A DNA stretch of 64,000 nucleotides from Enhygromyxa salina (GTDB taxonomy: Bacteria > Myxococcota_A > Polyangia > Nannocystales > Nannocystaceae), in assembly GCF_000737335.2 (NCBI RefSeq), contig NZ_JMCC02000066.1, positions 54,734-118,733 on the forward strand, written 5' to 3'. Shown piece after piece: positions 53,734 to 62,453 of the stretch; positions within the stretch are counted from its first letter, which is position 1; each line of letters begins with the position of its first letter. The position numbers and the translations under genes were made by a program. The notes beneath the pieces were generated by a model. It was not told where the DNA came from, did no database searches, and was given only the letters and a program-made list of their open reading frames with translations.

Positions 53734-54783
53734 GTGGCGGACCGGCTCGATATCTCGCAGCGAAAGAAAGACCACCTGGCGCTGTGCGCGGGTGACAACG
53801 TCGGTTTTCGAGAGAAGACGGCCCTGTTCGAGCAGTGCGATCTCGTTCACTGCGCGCTGCCAGAGATGCACGCGGACGAGGTCGACTCGCGAGTCGAGCT
53901 GCTTGGCAAGACCCTGGCGGCGCCCGTGGTGATCTCGGCGATGACCGGCGGGACCGACGAGGCCGCGAAGATCAACAAGGATCTGGCCCAGGTCGCCGAC
54001 GAGCTTGGCCTGGCCATGGGCCTTGGCAGCCAGCGGGCCATGTTCGAGCGACCCGAGACCGCGTGGACCTTCGAGGTCCGCGACCGGGCGCCGAACTTGC
54101 TGCTGTTCGGCAACCTTGGCCTGGTCCAGGCCCGCAAGATGAGCACGGCCGAGATCCGCAAGCTGTGCGCGGACGTGGGGGCCGACGCGCTGTGCATCCA
54201 CCTCAACCCGGCCATGGAGATCGTCCAACCTGGCGGGGACCGGGACTTCGGCGGGGGGCTCGATCTGTTTCGGCGGCTGGTCTCGGAGCTCGGGATCCCG
54301 GTGATCGCCAAAGAGACCGGCTGCGGGATCTCGAGGGGCGTCGCGCAGATGATCCGCTCGACCGGGGTCGAGCACTTCGACGTCTCGGGCGCGGGTGGGA
54401 CCAGCTGGGTCGCGGTCGAAGCCCACCGGGCCGAGGACGAAGAACAAAAGCGCCTGGCCCAAGAGCTGTGGGACTGGGGCATCCCAACGGCGGCCTCGGT
54501 GCTGCAGCTGCGCGGCCTGGGCGTCAAGGCGATCGCCACGGGCGGGCTGCGCACGGGCTCCCACGTGGCCAAGGCCGTCGCGCTTGGGGCGACCGCGGGC
54601 GGGCTCGCGGCGCCGGTGCTCAAGGCCCACCGCGCTGGGGGGATCGACGGCGCCCGCGAGTTCTTGCGCGGCGTCATCACCACGGTCCGCTCGCTGATGC
54701 TGCTGACCGGCTCGCGCACGGTCGCCGAGCTGCAGCGGGCGCAGCTGATGCTCGGGCCCGACCTCGCGCGTTGGCAGCCCTGA
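53734..54783 (+). CDS. fni: Isopentenyl-diphosphate isomerase, type 2
   Basis: An FMN-dependent enzyme of about 349 residues interconverting IPP and DMAPP. Family motifs are ISQRKKDHLALC at the N-terminus, PVVISAMTGGTDEAAKINKDL, LGSQRAMFE, LHLNP-like CIHLNPAMEIVQPGGDRDF, IAKETGCGISR, DVSGAGGTSWVAVE and IATGGLRTGSHVAKAVALGA. GTG 53734 is taken as start because homology begins right after it; TTG 53725 has AGGTGG just upstream, and the longer frame reaches into the decayed repeat. First gene of the isoprenoid operon. Confidence 0.95.
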   Translation: MADRLDISQRKKDHLALCAGDNVGFREKTALFEQCDLVHCALPEMHADEVDSRVELLGKTLAAPVVISAMTGGTDEAAKINKDLAQVADELGLAMGLGSQRAMFERPETAWTFEVRDRAPNLLLFGNLGLVQARKMSTAEIRKLCADVGADALCIHLNPAMEIVQPGGDRDFGGGLDLFRRLVSELGIPVIAKETGCGISRGVAQMIRSTGVEHFDVSGAGGTSWVAVEAHRAEDEEQKRLAQELWDWGIPTAASVLQLRGLGVKAIATGGLRTGSHVAKAVALGATAGGLAAPVLKAHRAGGIDGAREFLRGVITTVRSLMLLTGSRTVAELQRAQLMLGPDLARWQP

Positions 54784-54787
54784 CGTC

Positions 54788-55759
54788 ATGACGCTCGAGC
54801 TCCAGCGTTCGGCCGTCGCCTGCGGCAAGGTCATCCTGCTCGGTGAGCACTCGGTGGTGTACGGACAGCCGGCGCTCGCGGCTGGGCTCGCGCGCGGGCT
54901 GACCTTGCACGCGACCCCCCTGCCCGACCGCGGCGCCGCGATCGAGCTGTCGGTCCCGAGCTGGGCGCTGGATCTGCGGCTGACGCCCGACACGGATCAC
55001 CCGGTCGCGCGGGCCTGCCTGGAGGTGCTGACCCACTGCGATGGGCCGGTGACCGGCTGGCGGATCGACGGCGAGGCCCGGATCCCATGTCGCGCGGGCT
55101 TGGGCTCTTCGGCTGCGTTGACGGTCGCGCTGGCCCGGCTCGCGCTCGGGCCCCAAGCCAGCGCCGAGCCCGACCTCGAGGAGGTCGTCGCGGCCTCGTT
55201 GGTCGGCGAGCGGGTGTTTCACGGCACGCCCTCGGGCCTCGACAGCGCGGTCGCGGCCCGCGGTGGGGTGGTCGCGTTCGAGCGTGGGGCCAGCGGCAGC
55301 GGCGAGCCGATCGAGCTCGGTGCACCGGTCTCGCTGGTGGTGATCCCCAGCGGGATCCCGCGTCAGACCGGCGCGCTGGTGGCGGGGGTTCGGATGCGGC
55401 GCGATCGCCTGCCAACGGTGATAGATCCGGTGATCGGCGCGCTCGGCCAGCTGGTCACGCGCGGCCGCGCGGCCCTGACCGCTGGCCAGCTGCACGTGCT
55501 CGCCGAGCTGACCACGGTGGCCCACGAGCTATTGTCCGCGCTCGGGGTCTCGCTGCCCGAGCTCGACTTGCTGTGCGCGGCCGCGGTTCGCCACGGCGCG
55601 CTCGCGGCCAAGCTGACGGGCGCGGGCGGAGGCGGCTGCGTGATCGCCCTGTGCGACACTCGAGCCGCCGCGCAGGCGGTGGTCACGGGCCTGCGCGCAG
55701 AGTTTCCCGCGCTGACCTCAGCGCCGTTCTTCGTCGAGATCGAGTCAGGCCAACCATGA
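54788..55759 (+). CDS. mvk: Mevalonate kinase
   Basis: A 323-residue GHMP kinase phosphorylating mevalonate. Motifs in order: ACGKVILLGEHSVVYGQPAL near the N-terminus, the ATP loop PCRAGLGSSAALTVAL near 99-114, FHGTPSGLDSAVAARGG with the catalytic Asp, and the C-terminal KLTGAGGGGCVIAL. This combination (GEHxVVYG plus PSGxD) is specific for mevalonate kinase within GHMP enzymes. It starts 4 bases after fni, and its stop overlaps the next start (ATGA). Confidence 0.95.
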   Translation: MTLELQRSAVACGKVILLGEHSVVYGQPALAAGLARGLTLHATPLPDRGAAIELSVPSWALDLRLTPDTDHPVARACLEVLTHCDGPVTGWRIDGEARIPCRAGLGSSAALTVALARLALGPQASAEPDLEEVVAASLVGERVFHGTPSGLDSAVAARGGVVAFERGASGSGEPIELGAPVSLVVIPSGIPRQTGALVAGVRMRRDRLPTVIDPVIGALGQLVTRGRAALTAGQLHVLAELTTVAHELLSALGVSLPELDLLCAAAVRHGALAAKLTGAGGGGCVIALCDTRAAAQAVVTGLRAEFPALTSAPFFVEIESGQP

Positions 55760-56775
55760 GCCAGCCACGTCCATGCCGGGCCACCGCCCACTCCAACATC
55801 GCGCTGGTCAAGTACTGGGGAAAGCGCGACGGCGACGATCCAGCCCTCAACCTGCCGGCGGTCGGCTCGCTGTCGATGACCCTGGATGTGCTGCGCAGCG
55901 AGACCCTGGTCAGCCCGGCCCAGGCCGATGGGTTCGAGCTCGACGGGGCACAGATTGGGGGCAAGCCCGCTGCCAAGGTGTTCGCGCACCTGGACCGCGT
56001 GTGGCGGCTGGCAGATCTGAACGGGGCGCGGCCGCCATGCTCGGTCCGCTCGACCAACCACCTGCCCACCGCGGCCGGGCTCGCCAGCTCGGCCTCGGGC
56101 TTCGCGGCCCTCACGATCGCGGCGGCCGGCAGCTTCGGGATCTGCGACCAACTGGACGGGCCCGCTCGCGCGCAGCTGTCGGCGTGGGCCCGCATGGGAT
56201 CGGGCAGCGCGGCGCGGTCACTGTGGGGTGGGTTCGTGCGCCTCGACGCGGGCAGCCGCGGCGACGGCAGCGACTGCCTCGCGCGTCAGCTGCACGGCGC
56301 CGACCATTGGGACCTGAAGCTCCTGGTCGTCCACACCGCGCGCGGGGCCAAGCAGGTTGGTTCAACCGGCGGCATGGAGTCGTCGCGGCTGACCTCGCCC
56401 TACTACCCAGCTTGGGTCGAGACCTCCCCCGCCGACCTCGACGCCGCCCAGACATCCCTGGCCGCGCGCGCGTTCGAGCCGCTGGGCGCCGTCATGGAGC
56501 ACTCCTGCTTCAAGATGCACGCGTGCATGCTCGCTACCCAACCACCGCTGATGTACTGGAACGGCGCGACCCTCGAGGTCATCCGCGCGGTCTGGTCCAT
56601 TCGTGAAGCCGGCGGCCCGCGGGGGTTCGTGACCTCGGACGCGGGGCCCCACGTCAAGGTCCTGTGCGAGTCTGCCCACGCCGCCGCGCTCGCCCAGCAG
56701 CTGCGCGAGGTCGCAGGCGTGCACGAGGTCCAGATCGTGGCGCCGGGTCCCGACGCGAGCCTCGAGCTGCTGTGA
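55756..56775 (+). CDS. mvaD: Diphosphomevalonate decarboxylase
   Basis: A 339-residue GHMP-family enzyme converting mevalonate diphosphate to IPP with ATP. Diagnostic features are HSNIALVKYWGKRD at the N-terminus, LPTAAGLASSASGFAAL (phosphate loop), GSGSAARSLWGGFVRL and the catalytic Asp of FVTSDAGPHVKVL (D-A-G-P, with His where Asn is common). The ATG overlaps the mevalonate kinase stop, and its own stop shares a base with the next start (TGATG), so the three genes are translationally coupled. Confidence 0.95.
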   Translation: MSQPRPCRATAHSNIALVKYWGKRDGDDPALNLPAVGSLSMTLDVLRSETLVSPAQADGFELDGAQIGGKPAAKVFAHLDRVWRLADLNGARPPCSVRSTNHLPTAAGLASSASGFAALTIAAAGSFGICDQLDGPARAQLSAWARMGSGSAARSLWGGFVRLDAGSRGDGSDCLARQLHGADHWDLKLLVVHTARGAKQVGSTGGMESSRLTSPYYPAWVETSPADLDAAQTSLAARAFEPLGAVMEHSCFKMHACMLATQPPLMYWNGATLEVIRAVWSIREAGGPRGFVTSDAGPHVKVLCESAHAAALAQQLREVAGVHEVQIVAPGPDASLELL

Positions 56776-59099
56776 TGCCCATGACCCCCTCCAACAAAGG
56801 TCCAACGTTTGGCCCCGTCTCGGCGCCAGGCAAGGCGTTCCTGATCGGCGAGTACGCCGTGCTCGAAGGTCACGAGGCCGTGGTCACGGCCGTCGATGTC
56901 CGCGCCCACGCCCACACGCCGCGCGACCAACACGGCGAGCGGCCCGATCCCGGCAGCCCGTTCGTCGCCGCTGCGGTCGAGCGCGTCGGCGCGTGGCTGC
57001 GGGCCCACGACCACGAGCTCCCCCCCGAGCTGCGCAAGCTCGACACGCTGCCCGTCGTGACCACCGTCGGGTTCACGACGGGGGCCCGCAAGCTCGGGCT
57101 GGGCTCGAGCGCCGCGGTCACGGCCGCGGTCGTTGGCTGGTACCTGCGCGCGGCCGGCTTGGATCTAAACGCCCCCTTCGTTCGCCAAGCGGCGATGGGC
57201 ATCGCCCGCGAGGCCCACACGATCGCGCAAGAGGGCCGCGGCAGCGGGGCCGACGTGGCCACGGCGGTCTACGGTGGCACGGTCCGGTTCGCGCTCGGTG
57301 GTGGGGTTCAGCCGATCTCGCTGCCGAGCTGGCTGACGATCGGCTTCTTCGACGCGGGCGCGCCAGCCAGCACGGGCTCGCTGGTCAAGGCGGTCGAGGC
57401 CGGGGCGCGGCGGGATCGAGCCAGCTACGAGCTGGCGATCACCGAGCTGGCGTCGGCCAGCCGGCGGTTTCAGTCCGCGCTCGACGAGCAGGCCCACGCC
57501 GCGACGGCCTTCGGCATGATCCAAGAGGCTTGCGCGGCCCACAACGAGGGCCTGCGCGGGCTGCAGTCGGTCGCCAAGACCTCGATCATGTCCGAGCGGA
57601 TCGAGACGATCCTCGGCGCCTCGCAGTGGGCCGAGCTGGCCGCGAAGCCCTCGGGGGCCGGCGGCGGCGACTTGGTCGTGGTGTTCGCTCGCGACAGCGC
57701 GCAGCTCGATCGCGTCGCCGTGGATCTGTATCACCGCTACGACATCGCCCTGGTCCGCAAGCTCGAGACCGACGCCATTGGTCTGCGCGCCGAGTCGCGC
57801 CCGCCGGTCAACTCGCGGATCCACGGGCTGTTCAAGCGCAGCGTGGCCCAGCGCCGCGAGGCCGTCGCGCTCGCAACCGGGCTCGAGCCCGGGCGCTTCG
57901 ACGACGCCAACGCGACCGCGCTCGACGAAGAGACCGCGGACCACATGGTCGAGAACGTGGTCGGCTTCTTGGCGCTGCCGCTGGGGATCGCCACCAACTT
58001 CTGCCTGAACGGCCGCGACTACCTGGTCCCGATGTGCGTAGAGGAGGCCTCGGTGATCGCGGCCGCCTCGAACGCTGCCAAGATGATCCGCGCGGGCGGG
58101 GGCTTCAGCGGGTTCTCGGATCCGCCGTGGATGATCGCCCAGGTCCAGCTGGTCCGGGTTGGCCACAAGCCGATCGATGACGTCGCCGAGCAGGTCCGCG
58201 AGGCCAAGCAGTCGCTGCTCGAGCTCGCGGATGACTCGCACCCGCGGCTGCTCGCCCGTGGCGGCGGCGCGCGTGGCATGGAGATTCGGATCCTCGACGC
58301 CGACACGATCGTCGTCCACATGCTGGTCGACTGCCGTGACGCGATGGGGGCCAACTTGCTCAACACCGTGGCCGAAGCGATCGCGCCCAGGCTCGAGCAA
58401 CTCAGCGGTTGGCGATCCGTGCTGCGGATCCTGAGCAACCTCGCCGATCGTCGGGCCTCGCACGTCAGCTGTCGGGTCCCGGCCGCGGTCCTGCGCGCCA
58501 ACGAGATCGACGGTCCGCTGGTCGCCGAGCGGATCGAGGAGGCGTCGCGCTTCGCCGAGCTCGATCCCTATCGGGCCACGACCCACAACAAGGGGATCAT
58601 GAACGGCGTCGACGCGGTCGTGCTCGCAACCGGAAACGACTGGCGAGCGATGGAGGCGTCGGCCCACGCGTTCGCGGTCAAGCACGGGCAGTACGGCCCG
58701 CTCGCCACCTGGCGCGCGGTCGCGGACGAGGCTGGCCGCACGATCGCGCTCGACGGCGAGATCAGCATCCCGACCGCGGTCGGGACCGTGGGCGGGGCGA
58801 CGCGAACCCACCCCACAGCGCGGCTGGCGCTAGACATCCTCGGGCAACCCACCGGCGGCGAGCTGGGGCTGATCATGGCCGCCGCGGGGCTCGCGTCCAA
58901 CCTCGCCGCGCTCCGAGCCTTGGCCACGGAGGGCATCCAACGCGGGCACATGTCCCTGCACGCCCGGACTGTCGCCATGGCAGCAGGCGCACGTGGCGCA
59001 GAGGTAGAATCGATCGCCCAGCGGCTGATCGATGTGGGCGAGATCAAACCCGAGAGGGCCGAAGCCCTGCTAGGTCAGCTCCGCGCCGGCGACGACTGA
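56775..59099 (+). CDS. Phosphomevalonate kinase fused to class II HMG-CoA reductase
   Basis: A 774-residue two-enzyme fusion. Residues 1-350 are a phosphomevalonate kinase of the GHMP family: SAPGKAFLIGEYAVLEGHEA, KLGLGSSAA (106-114), GSGADVATAVYGG, and SGAGGGD (293-299). Residues about 375-774 are an HMG-CoA reductase of the class II type: MVENVVGFLALPLGIATNF, PMCVEEASVIAAAS (Glu423/424), HNKGIMNG (Lys606), GNDWRA (Asp622) and GHMSLHARTVA (His729), so the whole catalytic tetrad is kept with Pseudomonas-like K-to-D spacing. Class II enzymes are often called degradative, but here it sits in a biosynthetic operon. There is no stop or frameshift between the halves. Confidence 0.93.
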   Translation: MPMTPSNKGPTFGPVSAPGKAFLIGEYAVLEGHEAVVTAVDVRAHAHTPRDQHGERPDPGSPFVAAAVERVGAWLRAHDHELPPELRKLDTLPVVTTVGFTTGARKLGLGSSAAVTAAVVGWYLRAAGLDLNAPFVRQAAMGIAREAHTIAQEGRGSGADVATAVYGGTVRFALGGGVQPISLPSWLTIGFFDAGAPASTGSLVKAVEAGARRDRASYELAITELASASRRFQSALDEQAHAATAFGMIQEACAAHNEGLRGLQSVAKTSIMSERIETILGASQWAELAAKPSGAGGGDLVVVFARDSAQLDRVAVDLYHRYDIALVRKLETDAIGLRAESRPPVNSRIHGLFKRSVAQRREAVALATGLEPGRFDDANATALDEETADHMVENVVGFLALPLGIATNFCLNGRDYLVPMCVEEASVIAAASNAAKMIRAGGGFSGFSDPPWMIAQVQLVRVGHKPIDDVAEQVREAKQSLLELADDSHPRLLARGGGARGMEIRILDADTIVVHMLVDCRDAMGANLLNTVAEAIAPRLEQLSGWRSVLRILSNLADRRASHVSCRVPAAVLRANEIDGPLVAERIEEASRFAELDPYRATTHNKGIMNGVDAVVLATGNDWRAMEASAHAFAVKHGQYGPLATWRAVADEAGRTIALDGEISIPTAVGTVGGATRTHPTARLALDILGQPTGGELGLIMAAAGLASNLAALRALATEGIQRGHMSLHARTVAMAAGARGAEVESIAQRLIDVGEIKPERAEALLGQLRAGDD

Positions 59100-59139
59100 C
59101 GCGACCCGCCCCTCCCCCCACGCAAAGACGCTCACGATC

Positions 59140-60120
59140 ATGGCCACGGGATCCCACACCACACCGCGCTTGTTCGCGGTCCCCCTCGCGCATCCACGCG
59201 ACGAGGTCGACGCGCTCCCCGATTCCCCCGACGGCGCGCCGCCGGGGCCGTGGACCAAAGAGGCCGCGTACCGGTTCTGCGAGCGCCTCGCGACCAGCCA
59301 CTACGAGAATTTCCCGGTCGCCTCGCGCTTCGTGCCTGCGCCGCTGCGACCCCACCTGTGGGCGATCTACACCTTCGCCCGCACCGCTGACGACTTCGCC
59401 GACGAGCCCCGCTTCGAGGGTCGCCGCCGGCAAGCGATCGACGCGTGGGAGCAGTACCTCGAGGCCTGCTACCACCGCGACGTCGAGCACCCGGTGTTCA
59501 TGGCCCTGCGCGACACCGTGCGCCGCCACAACATCCCGATCGGTCCGTTCAAGGCGCTGCTGATGGCGTTCCGCATGGATCTGACCAAGCACCGCTACGC
59601 CTCGTTCGCCGAGCTGCGCCAGTACTGCACGCACTCGGCCGAGCCGGTCGGGCAGCTGGTGTTGTACGTCCACGGCCACCGTCAGCCCGAGCTGCATCGC
59701 TTCTCCGATGAGATCTGCGCGGCCTTGCAGATCGCCAACTTCTTGCAGGATCTCAGCGTCGATATCCCGCGCGGGCGCTGCTACATCCCGCAAGAAGATC
59801 TGATCCACTTTGGCGTGACCTGGGATCAGCTGCAGTCAGGTCGCCACACGGCGGAGTTCAAAGAGCTCATGCGCTTCTCCTGCGCGCGGGTGCGGACCAT
59901 GTTCTTGCGAGGTCGCCCGCTGATCCGCAAGGTCTCGCCGGGGCTCTCGCTGGAGCTCGAGGCGACCTGGCGCGGCGGCATGAAGATCCTCGACGTAATC
60001 GAGGCCCGCGACTACGAGGTCTTGGATTACCGACCCACGCTCGACAAGCGCGACGTCGTCGACATCGCGGGCCGATCGCTGTTCACGTTTGGCCGCCGGT
60101 TCGTGCGGGGCGAGGTCTGA
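59140..60120 (+). CDS. hpnC: Squalene synthase HpnC-like (trans-isoprenyl diphosphate synthase)
   Basis: A 326-residue member of the squalene/phytoene synthase family. HpnC converts presqualene diphosphate to hydroxysqualene in the HpnC-D-E route. HYENFPVASRFVPAPLRPHL is typical of HpnC, followed by the first Asp motif FARTADDFADE and the second, QIANFLQDLSVDIPRGR. An N-terminal Pro-rich extension of about 35 residues is extra. The start ATG is 40 bases after the fusion gene. Assignment to HpnC over a one-step squalene or phytoene synthase rests on the NFPVAS signature and pairing with the next gene. Confidence 0.88.
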   Translation: MATGSHTTPRLFAVPLAHPRDEVDALPDSPDGAPPGPWTKEAAYRFCERLATSHYENFPVASRFVPAPLRPHLWAIYTFARTADDFADEPRFEGRRRQAIDAWEQYLEACYHRDVEHPVFMALRDTVRRHNIPIGPFKALLMAFRMDLTKHRYASFAELRQYCTHSAEPVGQLVLYVHGHRQPELHRFSDEICAALQIANFLQDLSVDIPRGRCYIPQEDLIHFGVTWDQLQSGRHTAEFKELMRFSCARVRTMFLRGRPLIRKVSPGLSLELEATWRGGMKILDVIEARDYEVLDYRPTLDKRDVVDIAGRSLFTFGRRFVRGEV

Positions 60121-60124
60121 GCCG

Positions 60125-61063
60125 GTGCCGCTCGCGCTCGACGTGCAGGCGCTGATCGAGCGCACCGGGTCGTTCGTGCGGCGGCTGACCGCGCGCTCGT
60201 CGTCGAACTTCAAGTTCGCGTTCTTGTTCTTGAGTCCCGCCCAGCGCGAGGGGCTGACCCAGGTCTACGAGTTTTGCCGGGTCGTCGACGACATCGTCGA
60301 CGACCGCCCGCCTGGCTCCGAGGGCCGCGCCGAAGCCGAGGCCGGGCTCGCGATGTGGAGCGCCGAGATCGCCCACATCTACCAGCGCTCGGGTCCGATC
60401 CAGACCGAGCTTGGGCGGGCGCTCGCTGACACGATCGAGCACTTCGCCCTGCCCCGCTACGCGTTCGACGAGATCATCGCGGGCTGCGCGATGGATCTCG
60501 ACATCACGACCTACCCGGATCTCGCCAGCCTCGAGCTCTACTGTTATCGGGTCGCGTCGTGCGTGGGGATCTTGTGCATTGGGATCTTCGGGGATCAGTC
60601 CGATCTCGCGCAGCGCTACGCCAAGCACCTCGGGCTGGCCCTGCAGTACACAAACATCTTGCGCGACGTGGGTGAGGACGCCGCGCGCGGGCGCGTGTAC
60701 CTGCCGATCGATCTACTCGCTCGCCACGGGCTGAGCGAAGCTGACACGCTGCGCTGCACCTACGATCGGCGGTTCTTGGCGATGGCCGAAGAATTCGCCG
60801 AGATCGCCGAGTCCGAGTACCAAAAGGCGTGGGCGGAGCTGCCAAACATCGCCAACCTGCGCCCGCTGCTGGCCGCCGAGATCATGGGGCGCACCTACCA
60901 CGAGCTGCTGATCGAGCTTCGTGCCCGCCGCTTCGATGTGTTCACCCACCGGGCGGGCCTGCGTCGCCGCGACAAGCTCAAGGTCGCCGCGATCTCGTTG
61001 GTGCTGACCAGTCTCCCGCTCGAGCTCCCCGGCGCGCGCGCTGTCCGAGCTGCGCTGGTTTGA
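60125..61063 (+). CDS. hpnD: Presqualene diphosphate synthase HpnD-like
   Basis: A 312-residue squalene/phytoene synthase family enzyme that joins two farnesyl diphosphates to presqualene diphosphate. SSSNFKFAFLFLSPAQREGL and VYEFCRVVDDIVDD carry the first Asp-rich motif; QYTNILRDVGEDAARGRVYL carries the second. SSNFxxAFLFL is characteristic of HpnD. GTG start 4 bases after the HpnC stop. It ends the isoprenoid operon; no HpnE-like gene follows. Confidence 0.9.
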   Translation: MPLALDVQALIERTGSFVRRLTARSSSNFKFAFLFLSPAQREGLTQVYEFCRVVDDIVDDRPPGSEGRAEAEAGLAMWSAEIAHIYQRSGPIQTELGRALADTIEHFALPRYAFDEIIAGCAMDLDITTYPDLASLELYCYRVASCVGILCIGIFGDQSDLAQRYAKHLGLALQYTNILRDVGEDAARGRVYLPIDLLARHGLSEADTLRCTYDRRFLAMAEEFAEIAESEYQKAWAELPNIANLRPLLAAEIMGRTYHELLIELRARRFDVFTHRAGLRRRDKLKVAAISLVLTSLPLELPGARAVRAALV

Positions 61064-61096
61064 TCCAGGCCTCGCGCCCAGACCGGACAACAAGCC

Positions 61097-61111
61097 CACG
61101 GCGAGCTGAAA
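61097..61111 (+). repeat. Partial copy of the 75-bp dispersed repeat end
   Basis: gcgagctgaaaacag matches the last 15 bases of the repeat unit (gagctgaaaac plus the next unit's ag). It is short, so it could be chance, but it lies between genes like the other copies, 18 bases before the next start codon. Confidence 0.45.
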
Positions 61112-61128
61112 ACAGCTACAGTGCGCTC

Positions 61129-62448
61129 GTGAGCCCACGGCTTCGCTCTCGCGCGTCCCTCGTCGCTGGCATGTTGAGCATGCTTGGCGGCCTCTCCTGT
61201 TTTGACGGCGTCGGGACGATCGGCGCCGTGTGTGAGGCGGACTTGCAGTGCGGGCTCGATCAAAGCTGCCGCAACTCGGTGTGCGGGGTGTGTGGCGACG
61301 GCACGATCCAGCCGGGGGAGCTGTGCTTTGGCGCCTCGTCCGAGGAAAACGTGTTCGGCGAGGTCACCGACTTGCTGGCCTTCGACCCCGAGGGCAACGG
61401 CTCGCCGCTGCTGATCGCCACCGTCAACAGCAACTGCGCGAACCCACCCATGGCGGGGCCGCCGACCGCCATGGGTGTCTCGTGCTGGGATGTCTACGCC
61501 CTGGTCCCCGACGAAGACAACTTCGAGGCGATCAACGCGCTCGATCCCCAGAACAAGCGCGACGGGCGGGTCCCCCAGGCGGCTTCTGGCAATTTTGATG
61601 GATCCGGCACCAGCGACATCGCGCTGGCCGTGTTCCCCAATGATCCGCTGATCGATCCCTCGCAGCTGGTCATCGCCTACGACTTTGGCGTCGCCCCGGT
61701 CGCCGTGATCGAAGAGATCGACATCAGCCTGCAGGTCCGCACGATCCACGCCGCCGACATGAACGGCGACGGGCGCGACGATCTGCTGGTTGGCGGGCAG
61801 CAGTCGAGCTCGCTCGCGCTGTTCCTCTCGAGCCCCGGCGTTGGCTTCGAGCCCGAGCGACTGCTCGTCACGCTCCCCTCCCCGCGCCCTGCCCCGCCCG
61901 TCGACATGGACAACGACGGTGATCTCGACGTGGTCCTGATCTCCGAGACCGATCCCAGCGTCAGGGTCGAGCTCAACAACGGCGCCGGCATGCTGACACC
62001 GCAGCCGCGCCTGCCGATCGAGTCTCCGCTCGTGCCCAGGGACGTCGCAACGGCGGACTTCGACCGCGACGGCAACATGGACGTGGTCGTGTTCGTCTCG
62101 GCGCCCTTCAACCAGACCGACGTCGCGGCCGAGGTCCGCGTCTACCGTGGCCTCGGCGACGGCAGCCTGGAGCTGCAAGCCAGCTTGCCTGGGGGCGACT
62201 TTCCGATCTCGGGCATCGCCGCTGACGTCAATTTTGATGGCTGGCCCGACATCGTCGTCGCCGACATTCAGGAGGACAAGCTCCCCGTTCACATCAACCG
62301 CGGCGGCAGCTTCCCCGACATCGTGACGATCGACGTCGCGGCGGCTCCCCGCGCGCTGATGTTCGCGGACTTCGACCGCGACGATGTCCCGGACCTCGTG
62401 ATCGGCAACGCCAACGGCGTGGTCGCGGTCGTGCCCTCGGAGAACTGA
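61129..62448 (+). CDS. FG-GAP/VCBS-repeat lipoprotein
   Basis: A 439-residue surface or periplasmic protein starting at GTG 61129. The leader (VAGMLSMLGGLSC) has a weak lipobox ahead of Cys. A short Cys-rich segment (CEADLQCGLDQSCRNSVCG) is followed by a beta-propeller-like region with five Asp-rich loops: ADMNGDGRDDLLVGG, VDMDNDGDLDVVLIS, ADFDRDGNMDVVVFV, ADVNFDGWPDIVVAD and ADFDRDDVPDLVIGN. These are FG-GAP/VCBS repeats that bind Ca and serve in adhesion. The longer upstream frame overlaps hpnD and is rejected. Confidence 0.85.
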   Translation: MSPRLRSRASLVAGMLSMLGGLSCFDGVGTIGAVCEADLQCGLDQSCRNSVCGVCGDGTIQPGELCFGASSEENVFGEVTDLLAFDPEGNGSPLLIATVNSNCANPPMAGPPTAMGVSCWDVYALVPDEDNFEAINALDPQNKRDGRVPQAASGNFDGSGTSDIALAVFPNDPLIDPSQLVIAYDFGVAPVAVIEEIDISLQVRTIHAADMNGDGRDDLLVGGQQSSSLALFLSSPGVGFEPERLLVTLPSPRPAPPVDMDNDGDLDVVLISETDPSVRVELNNGAGMLTPQPRLPIESPLVPRDVATADFDRDGNMDVVVFVSAPFNQTDVAAEVRVYRGLGDGSLELQASLPGGDFPISGIAADVNFDGWPDIVVADIQEDKLPVHINRGGSFPDIVTIDVAAAPRALMFADFDRDDVPDLVIGNANGVVAVVPSEN

Positions 62449-62453
62449 TCTCG

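Noticed and set aside
57165..58811. 548-codon minus-strand open frame opposite the PMK-HMGR fusion
   Set aside because: The fusion has full catalytic motif sets on the plus strand; the antisense product has none.
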